Below, one piece after another: positions 15,855 to 24,808 of a stretch of DNA of 64,000 nucleotides (its first letter is position 1; every line of letters starts with the position of its first letter). Source of the DNA: Streptomyces sp. CBMA152 (GTDB lineage: Bacteria > Actinomycetota > Actinomycetes > Streptomycetales > Streptomycetaceae). The notes under the pieces were generated by a model. The model saw only the letters and a list, made by a program, of their open reading frames with translations. It had not been told where the DNA came from and did no database searches. Location: NCBI RefSeq assembly GCF_014596475.1, contig NZ_MECJ01000009.1:248001-312000 (forward strand). Reading direction: 5' to 3'. A program made the position numbers and the translations under genes.

Positions 15855-16810
15855 GCGCCATCGCGGACCTCGCCGTCCGGTATCCGCAGGGGCGGGTCGA
15901 CGTACAGAGCCTGCACGCCGCCTCCGGGGTGCCGGTGGACGACATCCTGGCCGTCACCCACGTCGCGGAGTTCCCCGCGCTGGGCAAGGACGAGACCGCG
16001 TGGGAGCTGACGCGGGACGCGGCCCGTGAGGTCCTGGACCGGACCGGAGTGGCACCGGAGCGGATCGACGTGGTGATCTACGCCGGTTCGGGCCAGTGGG
16101 ACCGTCCGTTCTGGTCGCCGGCGGCCAAGGTCGCGCACGCTCTGGGCATCGAGCGGGCGCACTGCTTCGAGGTCGGCAACTTCTGCAACGCGGCCGCCGC
16201 CGCGCTGCGGATCGCTGGCGACCGGCTCGACGCGCAGGGCTCGGGGTACGCCCTGGTCCTGGTCGGCGACCGGCTGAGCCGTCTGGTCGACCACTCCGAC
16301 GCCGCCAGCGTGGACCTGTTCAACTTCGGCGACGCGGCGGCCGCGGTCCTTCTGACCGCCGGAGCGGGGGCCTTCACCCTGGCGCACTCCGCCCTGCACA
16401 CCGACGGCGGCTGGGCCGACTACTACCACGGAGAGCACCGCGGCGACGGTGTCGTGATCCGCCGCGAGCCCCACCGGCGCGGCCTGGCGGACGCCTACGT
16501 CGAGAACTTCACGATGCTCGTCGACCAGACCCTGCGGGCGCTGGGAGCCAAGCTCGACGATGTCGCCCATCTGCTGATCAACCACGGCGACCGGAACATG
16601 CACCAGCGGCTGCTGGCCACCCTCGGCCTGCCCGAGGGGAAATCGGTGTTCGCCTACGACCGGCTGGGCCACATGGGCGGGGCGGACACCCTCATCGCCC
16701 TGCGGGAGCTGGTCGACGCCGGGCGGGTGCGGCACGGCGACCTGATCCTGCTGGCCACCAGTGCGATGGGGTTCAGCTGGGGGATCACGGCCCTGGAGTG
16801 TCGCTCGTGA
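15851..16810 (+). CDS. ketoacyl-ACP synthase III (FabH)-like condensing enzyme
   Basis: The 319-residue protein starts at GTG 15851, overlapping the dioxygenase stop. It has a thiolase-fold KAS III pattern: nucleophile C112 in EVGNFCNAAAAAL, H245 in LLINHGDRN, and a GHMGGADTLIAL loop. In that loop H274 occupies the position where FabH has the catalytic Asn, an atypical C-H-H set. This suggests acyl transfer or a specialised condensation rather than fatty-acid initiation. No acyl carrier protein gene is visible in the operon, so the acyl donor may be a CoA thioester or a carrier encoded elsewhere. Confidence 0.85.
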   Translation: MSAIADLAVRYPQGRVDVQSLHAASGVPVDDILAVTHVAEFPALGKDETAWELTRDAAREVLDRTGVAPERIDVVIYAGSGQWDRPFWSPAAKVAHALGIERAHCFEVGNFCNAAAAALRIAGDRLDAQGSGYALVLVGDRLSRLVDHSDAASVDLFNFGDAAAAVLLTAGAGAFTLAHSALHTDGGWADYYHGEHRGDGVVIRREPHRRGLADAYVENFTMLVDQTLRALGAKLDDVAHLLINHGDRNMHQRLLATLGLPEGKSVFAYDRLGHMGGADTLIALRELVDAGRVRHGDLILLATSAMGFSWGITALECRS

Positions 16811-18030
16811 AGATCCTGGTGATGCATCAGGTCCCGTATCGCAAGATCGGCTACCACCTGGCGATCGACCACGAGGCGCACGACATCGCGTACTTCGGGA
16901 CCGCCGCCTCGATCGCGGAGATCCCACAGCAGTTGCGGTGCCGGCGCGTGGTGCTGGATGGCCCGGACGGGCTGGCCGAGCAGATCATCGCCCGTACGAG
17001 CCGCGAGGACGGCTGGGAACAGGTGCTGGCCCTCTCGGAGTTCGGGATCCTGGAGGCCGCAGCGGTCCGTGAGCACCTGGGCCTGCCCGGCCCCGGTCGC
17101 GCGGACCTGGAGCTGATCCGCGACAAGGTCGCCATGAAGCAGGCGCTGGTCGAAGCCGGCGTGCGCCACCCGCGGTTCGCGGCGACGCCCCCTGCGTCAG
17201 GACCGCTGCCGTGGTCGGGCCGCACAGTCGTCAAGCCGCGGTTGGGTGCCTCCAGCGACGGAGTCACCGTCCATGCCACGGCCGAGGACGCCGTCGCCCA
17301 CTACCGCGCTCTGCCCGATCCGCAGGCCTATCAGCTGGAGGAGTACATCGACGGTGAACTGCTGCACGCGGACGGGCTGGTGGCCGTCGGCCAGGTGATG
17401 GACCTGGTGGTCAGCCGGTACGTCGGCAAGCCCGTCGACTTCGCCGCCGGCGCCCCCATCGCCACCGGGCAGCTACCGGCCGACCCGCGTCATGTGGCCT
17501 TCACCGAGCACGTGGTCCAAGCGCTCCGGATCGAGGCCGGGTGCATCCATCTGGAGTTCTTCGAGACGGCGGCCGGGGAGCTGGTGTTCCTGGAGGTGGC
17601 GAACCGGCTCGGCGGCGGCGGCATCGTCACCGCCCACCTGCGGCGCACCGGAGTCCATCTGGCCCACCACGAGATCGCGATACGGCTCGGCCTGCCGCGG
17701 CCGGACCGACTGGCACCCAGCGGGCACTACCACGGCTTCGCGATCTTCCCCGGACACCGGCTGGATCCCTCCCGGCCCTGGCGGACCGACGTGCCCCAGC
17801 GCCTGAGCGACCACCCGGCGCTGGACCGGCTGCATCTGCTCGAAGACCCCGCGATCACCTCCGACGGCGAATCCGGCCGGACCACGTACCAGGAATGGCA
17901 GGTCCCCGCCTTCGTCGAGGCCTCGCATCCCGATCCCGTCGAACTCGCCCGCTTCCTCGACGACTGCACCCGCTCGATCCGCGTGACCCAGCCCGAGCCC
18001 GTTCCCTCTCCAGGAGGTCCCCCGTCGTGA
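16807..18030 (+). CDS. ATP-grasp carboxylate-amine ligase
   Basis: The 407-residue protein starts at GTG 16807, overlapping the previous stop (GTGA). The N-terminal Rossmann-like preATP-grasp domain (KILVMHQVPYRKIGYHLAID) is followed by LELIRDKVAMKQALVEAGVRHPRF. The ATP-binding half has RTVVKPRLGASSDGV, YQLEEYIDGELLHADG, and LEFFETAAGELVFLEVANRLGGGG, where the E-x-N metal-ligand pattern is present. Its layout resembles dipeptide or L-amino-acid ligases that join a carboxylate (via acyl phosphate) to an amine. With the second ATP-grasp protein at 19943, it implies that two amide bonds are built in this pathway. Confidence 0.9.
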   Translation: MKILVMHQVPYRKIGYHLAIDHEAHDIAYFGTAASIAEIPQQLRCRRVVLDGPDGLAEQIIARTSREDGWEQVLALSEFGILEAAAVREHLGLPGPGRADLELIRDKVAMKQALVEAGVRHPRFAATPPASGPLPWSGRTVVKPRLGASSDGVTVHATAEDAVAHYRALPDPQAYQLEEYIDGELLHADGLVAVGQVMDLVVSRYVGKPVDFAAGAPIATGQLPADPRHVAFTEHVVQALRIEAGCIHLEFFETAAGELVFLEVANRLGGGGIVTAHLRRTGVHLAHHEIAIRLGLPRPDRLAPSGHYHGFAIFPGHRLDPSRPWRTDVPQRLSDHPALDRLHLLEDPAITSDGESGRTTYQEWQVPAFVEASHPDPVELARFLDDCTRSIRVTQPEPVPSPGGPPS

Positions 18031-19943
18031 CCGCCATGACCACCCCGATCCGCTCGGCGGCCCAGGCGCAGACCGCCGACACCACCCCCCACTACCCGAC
18101 CGATCTGCTCCTGGCCGTCGCGCACGTCGAGCAGACGCTGGCACGTGAGCCCGGTTCGCCGGCGGCCCGGGCGCTCGCCGACGCCGGCGTCGACTTCCTG
18201 TTCCGCACGGAAGAGCTCACTGAAGGGCTGGACGAACTCTTCGGCGGCGTGTGCCAGTACCCGTGGCAGCCGCTGACGGACAGCAACGACGTGATCGCCT
18301 TCTCGCCGCTCGGCACGGTCGTCCTCGACGACGCCGCACCGGACACCACCGAGAAGCCCCTGCGCGGGCTGCTGCTGGCCTGGGCTGCCGGAAACGACGT
18401 CATCGTGCGCACCGCACGGCCCAACTGGTGGCGGACGCTCGACAACCTGATGCGGGCTCCCGGATTCCCGCTTCCCGCCCTGCTGACCGTCGAGCCGGGC
18501 GCGCCCTGCCCGGGAGCCCACCACATCGACGTCCCACCGCTGCCGCCGGTACGCGGCCAACTGCGGGACGCCGCCCTCGATGCCCGGCGCTTCCGGCTCG
18601 ACTGCACGTCCGGCTGGGCCCAGTCACTGTCCCGGCGCGAGTACCTCCCGGGCACCGCACTGGCCCAGGCCCGGGCCACGGACAGCGCCTGGCAGGACGC
18701 CCGCATCGCGGCGCGCCTGCGCTATCTCGTCGAGCGCGCGCGGCGCACCTCGTACTACCGGGGGCTCTCCCTGCCACAGGTGGCGGACCGATCCGACCTG
18801 CAACACCTGCCGATCCTGGAGAAGTCGGCCTTGGAGCGGCACTCCCTGCCAGCCGGGCGCGAGCTGTGCAGCGGCGACCGGCCCAGCGGCGAGGTGCTCC
18901 GCAGCGGCGCCACCAGCGGCGACCCGCGCTACATCGTCTTCTCGCGCGCCGACTGGACCAACATGGTCCGCGAGGCGATCCCCGTGCTGTACGCGCTGGG
19001 CCTGCGGCCGGGCGACAGGGTCATCAACACCCTGTTCGGCGGGGAGCTCTACGGCGGGATGGTGACCAGCCAGAACGAACTGTCCCGCATGCCGCTGGAG
19101 ACGTACACCGTCGGCGGCGTCGCGACCGCGGACCACGTGCTGATGCTGGTGCGCAGCTTCGAGGCGAACGTCGTCCTGGGCATGCCCGCACTGCTCCTGC
19201 CGGTGCTGCGCAATGCCAAGGCCGCCTGCCCGGACCTGCGGATCGAGAAGGTGCTCTACGGCGGCAGCCCGATGATGGAGTCGGACAAGCAGTGGCTCCG
19301 CGACGAGCTGGGGACCCGGATCGTGGCCAGCGTCCTGGCCGCCAACGACGGCGCGCAGCTGGGCTATCAGTGCTCCGAGATGAGCGGGACACGCCACCAT
19401 GTGTGCGACGACTACAACCTGCTGGAGGTGGTCGACGAACAAGGACGGCCGCTGCCCGACGGCGAGTTCGGCGAGCTGCTGGTGACCAGCATGCAGAAGT
19501 TCGAAGGACCGCTCATCCGCTATCGGATCGGCGACGTCGGCCGTATCTACGAGCACAGCTGCGGCTGCGGCCTGACCGGCCGGGTGCTCGACTATCTGGG
19601 CCGTTCCGACGGGCTGATCAAGGCCCGCAGCCAGACCATGCTGTACGCGGACGTCGTGGCCGAACTGGCCCCGTTCGGCGTCTCCCAGGTGCAGATCGAG
19701 GTCGCCTCCCACGACCGGGTGGAATCCGTCGTGATCCGGACCGAGTCCTCCCGTCCGCTGGATCCCGAGGCGCTGCGGGCACACCTGGAGTCGACGTTCG
19801 AACTCCTCGGCACGCGGCAGGAGTTCGAGTCCGATGAGGTGCTGTTCCGCTTCGTCGTGGAGTGCCACGGCGAAGGCGAGCTGCCGCGCCACCCGGTCAG
19901 CGGCAAGGTCCGCACCGTGATCGACCGGAGGCTGGAGCCGTGA
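18027..19943 (+). CDS. LuxC-like / PaaK-LuxE-like fusion: acyl-activating protein
   Basis: The 638-residue protein starts at GTG 18027, 9 bases after GGAGG and overlapping the preceding stop. Residues about 80-190 look like a shortened acyl-CoA reductase/aldehyde dehydrogenase domain (SPLGTVV, LLLAWAAGNDVIVRTARP), but no catalytic Cys is evident there. From about residue 240 onward it is a phenylacetate-CoA ligase/LuxE-type adenylating enzyme: RARRTSYYRGL, the phosphate-binding LRSGATSGDPRYIVFS near residue 293, GELYGGM, LRIEKVLYGGSPMM, RYRIGDVGRIYEHSC and a C-terminal HPVSGKVRTVIDR Lys loop. It probably activates a carboxylate as an acyl-AMP or thioester for the ligases or KAS III enzyme. 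Confidence 0.8.
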   Translation: MTAMTTPIRSAAQAQTADTTPHYPTDLLLAVAHVEQTLAREPGSPAARALADAGVDFLFRTEELTEGLDELFGGVCQYPWQPLTDSNDVIAFSPLGTVVLDDAAPDTTEKPLRGLLLAWAAGNDVIVRTARPNWWRTLDNLMRAPGFPLPALLTVEPGAPCPGAHHIDVPPLPPVRGQLRDAALDARRFRLDCTSGWAQSLSRREYLPGTALAQARATDSAWQDARIAARLRYLVERARRTSYYRGLSLPQVADRSDLQHLPILEKSALERHSLPAGRELCSGDRPSGEVLRSGATSGDPRYIVFSRADWTNMVREAIPVLYALGLRPGDRVINTLFGGELYGGMVTSQNELSRMPLETYTVGGVATADHVLMLVRSFEANVVLGMPALLLPVLRNAKAACPDLRIEKVLYGGSPMMESDKQWLRDELGTRIVASVLAANDGAQLGYQCSEMSGTRHHVCDDYNLLEVVDEQGRPLPDGEFGELLVTSMQKFEGPLIRYRIGDVGRIYEHSCGCGLTGRVLDYLGRSDGLIKARSQTMLYADVVAELAPFGVSQVQIEVASHDRVESVVIRTESSRPLDPEALRAHLESTFELLGTRQEFESDEVLFRFVVECHGEGELPRHPVSGKVRTVIDRRLEP

Positions 19944-21307
19944 TGCCGACGGAACCGACAGCCGCGCTGCTCAACGCGGAACTCGCCAGGCCGGACAGCC
20001 CGTTGCGGGCGATCGACCTCCAGCGCCATCCCGACCTCACCGACCTGGGGTGCCGGTTCCTCGAACGGCCGCTGGTCTATCCCGAATCCCAGATGCGCGC
20101 CTTCGAAGCCGATCTGCTCGCGGCGGTCGAGCTGCTCGTGGCGCTGCCGACGCGGCTGTTCGACGGCGATGTCGAGCGGACCTGCGGGGCGCTGGGCCTG
20201 TCCGCGCGCAAGGCCGAGCTGATCGGGGCCTTCGAGAAGCAGAGCCCGCCGCGCTTCGGCCGTATCGACGCCTATCACGACGGCGAGGCGCTGCGGATCC
20301 TGGAGTTCAACGCCGGCGGGTCCGTCGGCGGCCAGGAATGGGTGGGGCCGCTGGCGGCGGCGTTCTGGGCCGAGTCCGCGTTCCGCGAGTTCGGCACAGC
20401 ACACGGCCTGCACTACCTGGACCAGACGAAACTGCTGGCCCGTGCGCTGCGGGAGGCGGCCGCGCCCCTCTGCTCGGGCCGCGAGCCGGTCGTCGCCATG
20501 GTCGAAGGGGCGGGCGGCCTCGGCCTGTACGGCGACGAAGCGTGGTACCCGTTGCAGCGCCTGCTCCGGGCCGAAGGACTCGACTGCCGGATCGGAGAGC
20601 TCCGTGAACTGGACGTGAGCGCGTCCGGGGTGCGTTTCCAGGGCAGCCGGGTGGACCTGGTGTACCGGCTGTTCGACCTGGACCAGGTCGCCGACGCCCC
20701 TGATACGTGGCTGATCACGGCCCGGTTGCAGGACGCGCACCGATCCGGACAGGTGGTGCTGTGGGCTCCGCTGGAGTGCGATCTGCACGACAACAAGCGG
20801 TTCCTGGCGTACCTGTCGGACCCCCGGTTGCGCGGGCACATGTCGCAGGACGAACGGGCACTGATCGACCGGGTGCTTCCGTGGACCCGGGCCCTGATAC
20901 CGGGTGCGGCAGGACTCGACAAGGTGATCGCGGACTGCCGCGAGCGCCGCGAACACCTGATCCTCAAGCCCGACGGCGGATTCGGCGGCCAGGGCATCAC
21001 CTGTGGGTGGCTGGTCTCGGATCAGCGGTGGGCCGACGCGCTGCGGCGCGGCGCCCTCGACGGCGCGGTGGTCCAGGAACGGGTTGTCCCGCGCGAGGAA
21101 CCGGTGGTGGACCTCGCGACCGGACGCACCGAGCCCTGGGACGCCTGCCTGGGCCTGTACTGGATGCCGAGCGGTCTGGGTGGCGGCGGAGCGCGGCTCG
21201 TGCGTTCGGGTGCGCCGGCCACGTCCGCCGACCGGCAGCTGGCCGCCGTCTACCTGTACCCGGACCAGCCCGCCGAGAAAATGCTCGTCCGCGTCGGGGA
21301 GGAATGA
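19943..21307 (+). CDS. ATP-grasp-like protein (glutathionylspermidine synthase-type fold)
   Basis: The 454-residue protein starts at ATG 19943, which overlaps the upstream TGA (TGATG) and follows GGAGGCTGGAG. Motifs are RIDAYHDGEALRILEFNAGGSVGG, AMVEGAGGLGLYGDE, LILKPDGGFGGQGITCGW, AVVQERVVPREEPVVD and a final VYLYPDQPAEK. The central GxFGGQG loop and the E-F-N metal pattern are those of circularly permuted ATP-grasp proteins. It probably forms an amide from a carboxyl phosphate. It differs clearly from the ATP-grasp enzyme at 16807, so it is not a duplicate. Confidence 0.8.
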   Translation: MPTEPTAALLNAELARPDSPLRAIDLQRHPDLTDLGCRFLERPLVYPESQMRAFEADLLAAVELLVALPTRLFDGDVERTCGALGLSARKAELIGAFEKQSPPRFGRIDAYHDGEALRILEFNAGGSVGGQEWVGPLAAAFWAESAFREFGTAHGLHYLDQTKLLARALREAAAPLCSGREPVVAMVEGAGGLGLYGDEAWYPLQRLLRAEGLDCRIGELRELDVSASGVRFQGSRVDLVYRLFDLDQVADAPDTWLITARLQDAHRSGQVVLWAPLECDLHDNKRFLAYLSDPRLRGHMSQDERALIDRVLPWTRALIPGAAGLDKVIADCRERREHLILKPDGGFGGQGITCGWLVSDQRWADALRRGALDGAVVQERVVPREEPVVDLATGRTEPWDACLGLYWMPSGLGGGGARLVRSGAPATSADRQLAAVYLYPDQPAEKMLVRVGEE

Positions 21308-21310
21308 GCG

Positions 21311-22561
21311 GTGCGCAAAGCCTTCGCGCCCTATCGCGGGCTCCTGGCGACCCCCGGCGCGCGCACCCTGTTCGCCGTCGCGCTGCTCGCGCGCCTGCCG
21401 GTGACCGCGGCGTCGATGACACTCGCCCTGCACGTCGTCCTGGACATGCACAAGGGATACGGCGCGGCGGGGCTCGCGGACCTCATGATGACGATCGGCG
21501 GAGCCGCGGGCGCGCCCCTGCTGGGCCGGATGCTGGACCGGCACGGCGTACGCCCGGTGGTGCTGCTCACCGGCACGGTCGAGGCCGCCTTCTGGGTCGG
21601 CGCACCCCATCTCGGCTATCCGGGACTGCTGGCGGCCGCCATGGTGTGCGGGTTCCTGGGACTCCCGGTGTTCACGGCCATCCGCCGTGCGATCGCCGTA
21701 CGCATCCCCGCCGATCAGCAGCGGCAGGCGTTCGCCCTCGACGCGATCCTCGTCGAGCTGGTGTTCATGGTCGGCCCGGCCTCCGCCGTCGCGGCCATCA
21801 CCGCGTTCCACGGCGCGACCGTGACGATGACCGCGATCGGTCTGCTCAACATCGGGGCCGCGGTCCTGCTCACCCGACTCACCGCACCCGACGGGGCGCC
21901 GGCCAACGACGACGCTGACGAGGAACCGGCCGACGCAGCACCCCTGGCACCGGGCGAGCGCAGTGTCTGGCTCCGCCCCGGCCTCCTGCTGGTCCTGGGC
22001 GTCAGCCTGGCGGCCAACCTTGTCCTGGCCGGCAGCGAGGTCTCGATCATCGCCGTCCTGCGCGGGATCGACGCCACCGAATGGGCGGGGATCTGCGTCC
22101 TGGTCTGGTGCGCGAGCTCGCTCATCGGCGGTTTCTGGCACGGCGCCACCTCCCGGCCCTGGCGGCTGCCGAGGCTGATGCTCGTCATGGGCATCGCCAT
22201 CGCCCCCGCCGGGTTCATCGGCCACGCGGGATGGATCTGGCTGGCGCTGGCCCTGCTCCCCTCGGGCTTCGTGTGCGCACCGACCCTCGCCTCGGCCTCC
22301 GAGGAGGTCACCCATGCGGTGCCGCCTTCGGCGCTCGGTCAGGCCTCGGGCTTGCAGGGCTCGGCGATGACCATCGGCGGAGCGATCGGCGCGCCCTTGG
22401 CCGGAACCGTCATCGACCATTCCGCACCGGCGTGGGGCTTCGCGGTCACCGGCATGACCGGTGCGGCCCTGGCAGCCCTGACGATCGCCTACCAACACCT
22501 CGCCACACCGGTTCCGGCCCGGGCGGCGACCGATGAGGCCGACGCCCCGACACCGGCCTGA
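21311..22561 (+). CDS. MFS transporter, probable product exporter
   Basis: The 416-residue protein starts at GTG 21311, 3 bases after the previous stop. It is strongly hydrophobic with about 12 predicted membrane segments in two halves separated by a charged loop at residues about 195-218 (DGAPANDDADEEPADAAP). GGAAGAPLLGRMLDRHG matches the MFS loop 2-3 signature, and its copy in the second half is IGGAIGAPLAG. As the only exporter in the operon it is the likely efflux and self-protection pump for the pathway product. Confidence 0.9.
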   Translation: MRKAFAPYRGLLATPGARTLFAVALLARLPVTAASMTLALHVVLDMHKGYGAAGLADLMMTIGGAAGAPLLGRMLDRHGVRPVVLLTGTVEAAFWVGAPHLGYPGLLAAAMVCGFLGLPVFTAIRRAIAVRIPADQQRQAFALDAILVELVFMVGPASAVAAITAFHGATVTMTAIGLLNIGAAVLLTRLTAPDGAPANDDADEEPADAAPLAPGERSVWLRPGLLLVLGVSLAANLVLAGSEVSIIAVLRGIDATEWAGICVLVWCASSLIGGFWHGATSRPWRLPRLMLVMGIAIAPAGFIGHAGWIWLALALLPSGFVCAPTLASASEEVTHAVPPSALGQASGLQGSAMTIGGAIGAPLAGTVIDHSAPAWGFAVTGMTGAALAALTIAYQHLATPVPARAATDEADAPTPA

Positions 22562-22697
22562 TCGCCGCCGGGCGAGGGCGCGGCCCCTATCCCCCTGCGG
22601 CGAGGCGTTGCCACGCCAGCGGCACCGCCACCATCAACGCGCGCCAACTCCCGCACCACGCACCCGACTTGACACACCTTTCGAGCGGAAGGCTCTC

Positions 22698-24638
22698 ATG
22701 CGCATCGGCACAGTCCGCAGGACCCTGACGAAGGCGGGTATCGCGGCGGCCATCGCCGTCACCACCGTCGCGGCAGCCGCGAACCCCGGCGGCGCCGCCG
22801 TCAGCACGTCGGCCAGCCATTCCCACCGCTCCGAGGCACTCACAGCAGCGGACGCCAAGCACGGCGGAACGGTCCGCATCGCGCAACGGCCGAACGACAG
22901 CCCGAACGTGATCTGGCCGTTCATGGACGCCAACCAGATCACCTCGATCAACATCGGGGAGTTCCAGCAGTTCTTCTTCCGGCCGCTCTACTTCGCCGGA
23001 CGCAATGACAAGATCGCAATCGACGACGACCTGTCGCCCGCCCGGGCCCCGGTCTGGAGCACCGACGGCAAGACCGTCAGCATCCGGCTCAAGAACTGGA
23101 AGTGGAGCAACGGCGACCCGGTCACCGGGCAAGACGTCCAGTTCTGGATCAACATGGCCAAGGCCGAGAAGGACCACGACGGCTACTACACGCCACCGAT
23201 GACCATCGCGGGGACCACGACGAACTACTTCCCGGACAACGTGGTGTCCACGTCGGCCGCGAAGCACAGCATCTCGATCACCTTCGACCGGCAGTACAAC
23301 CGGACGTGGGTGTTGCAGAACGTCCTGACCACGATCACTCCGATGCCCTCCGCGTGGGACGTGACCGGCCCCGACGGCACAAGGGGCAAGTGCGCGTCGG
23401 ACGCGTTCGACGCTCCGACGCTCAAGGCCGACTGCGACCCGGTCTTCCGGTACCTGAGCGCGGCATCGGTCGACAAGAAGACCTTCGCGACCAACCCGCT
23501 CTGGCAGATCTCGGACGGCCCCTGGAAACTCAAGTCCTACGACGCGGATTCCGGCGCCTACTCCATCGTCCGCAACAAGGCATACTCCGGCGTCCACAAG
23601 CCGTACCTGGACGAGGTCGACTTCGTCGCGTACACGGACGCCGACACCGAATACGCGGATCTGCGGGCCGGAGCATCGAGCCCGAACGCCCTGCAGATCG
23701 GCATCCTGCCCAAGGCGCATGCGGCGCAGTTCAACAAGAACGACCCACAGGCGGGCAATCCGTTGGCCCGGCAGGGCTACCACATCGCACCGGTGACCTA
23801 TCTGGACTCGATCACCTACTACCAGATCAACTTCCAGAGCAGCCAACACGGCAAGCTGTTCCGACAGCCCTACTTCACGAAGGCCCTCCAGGACTCGTAC
23901 GACCAACAAGGCGCCATCGACGGCCCCCTCAAGGGCTGGGGGTACCCGACGACGGGCGCCGTGCCGTCGATCCCGACGGGGAACCCGCTGTCGCCCAACG
24001 CCCAGCAGCACCAGATCAAGTTCGCCCCGGCCGAGGCCAGGAGCCTGATGGCAGCGAACGGCTGGGACCTCAGCACCACCCCGGCCGTGTGCAGGAACCC
24101 GGGGACGGGAGCGGGACAGTGCGGGGCCGACATCGCCGCCGACGACAAGGCGGAGTTCACCCTGGACTACCAGTCCGGCAACGCCGATCTGCCGGCGATC
24201 ATGGCCTCGTACAAGACGAGTCTCGCGCAGGCGGGGATCGCGGTGAACCTGGCCGAGAAGCCGGTGGACCACCTGCAGGGCGAAGCATCGCTGTGCGGTG
24301 CGACAAACCCGGCGGGCTGCACATGGGACGCGGTCCTGTACGGAGGCTGGGTCTACTCCCCTCAGCTCTACCCGACCGGCGACGCCCTGTTCGCCACTGG
24401 GGCCGGGGCGAACGTGTGGGGCTACTCGGATCCGCACCTGGACCAGCTGATCGCCAAGACGATCACCAGCAACGACATCCAGGACATGTACGCGTACGAG
24501 GACTACATCAACGACCATCTGCCGGTGATCTACAACGAGAACACCGTGGCGATCTACGAGGTGGCCGACGGGCTGCACATGCCGGTCCAGGACCCGTTCG
24601 AGGGCTATGAACCGGAGTTCTGGTACTACACGAAGTGA
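22698..24638 (+). CDS. extracellular solute-binding protein, family 5 (oligopeptide type)
   Basis: The 646-residue protein starts at ATG 22698 with GCGGAAGG upstream. It has a Sec-type signal (RTLTKAGIAAAIAVTTVAAAANPGG) but no lipobox Cys in the usual place. SBP_bac_5 features include GGTVRIAQRPND, IRLKNWKWSNGDPVTGQDVQFWI, NPLWQISDGPWKLKSYD and AYEDYINDHLPVIYNENTVAI. Such proteins deliver peptides or nickel to ABC permeases, but none is encoded here. In biosynthetic loci orphan copies sometimes bind the product or a peptide substrate. It may be transcribed with the operon, since the gap after the MFS gene is 136 bases with no clear terminator. Confidence 0.88.
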   Translation: MRIGTVRRTLTKAGIAAAIAVTTVAAAANPGGAAVSTSASHSHRSEALTAADAKHGGTVRIAQRPNDSPNVIWPFMDANQITSINIGEFQQFFFRPLYFAGRNDKIAIDDDLSPARAPVWSTDGKTVSIRLKNWKWSNGDPVTGQDVQFWINMAKAEKDHDGYYTPPMTIAGTTTNYFPDNVVSTSAAKHSISITFDRQYNRTWVLQNVLTTITPMPSAWDVTGPDGTRGKCASDAFDAPTLKADCDPVFRYLSAASVDKKTFATNPLWQISDGPWKLKSYDADSGAYSIVRNKAYSGVHKPYLDEVDFVAYTDADTEYADLRAGASSPNALQIGILPKAHAAQFNKNDPQAGNPLARQGYHIAPVTYLDSITYYQINFQSSQHGKLFRQPYFTKALQDSYDQQGAIDGPLKGWGYPTTGAVPSIPTGNPLSPNAQQHQIKFAPAEARSLMAANGWDLSTTPAVCRNPGTGAGQCGADIAADDKAEFTLDYQSGNADLPAIMASYKTSLAQAGIAVNLAEKPVDHLQGEASLCGATNPAGCTWDAVLYGGWVYSPQLYPTGDALFATGAGANVWGYSDPHLDQLIAKTITSNDIQDMYAYEDYINDHLPVIYNENTVAIYEVADGLHMPVQDPFEGYEPEFWYYTK

Positions 24639-24808
24639 TCGTGGAGGCGTTGTCACGTCGGCGGTGTGAGTCGACCCGAGCTTCCGAAGCCAGCAGCCAG
24701 GGCCGAGTGGATGCGCTGTGTACCTTCGAGCCTCCCCGCCGAGAGACCACTGCCAGGGCTGTGCATACTTACGGTCGACATTTTGCTCTTTGCGCAAAGG
24801 AACCATCC

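Noticed and set aside
19592..22498. A 968-codon leftward open frame across the ATP-grasp and MFS genes
   Set aside because: Antisense shadow with Arg/Gln/Asp-rich composition. The rightward genes have clear motifs and coupled starts.
24789..24798. TTTGCGCAAA palindrome before the lipoprotein gene
   Set aside because: It overlaps the ribosome-binding site and is only 10 bp, so it may be chance. No regulator is linked.
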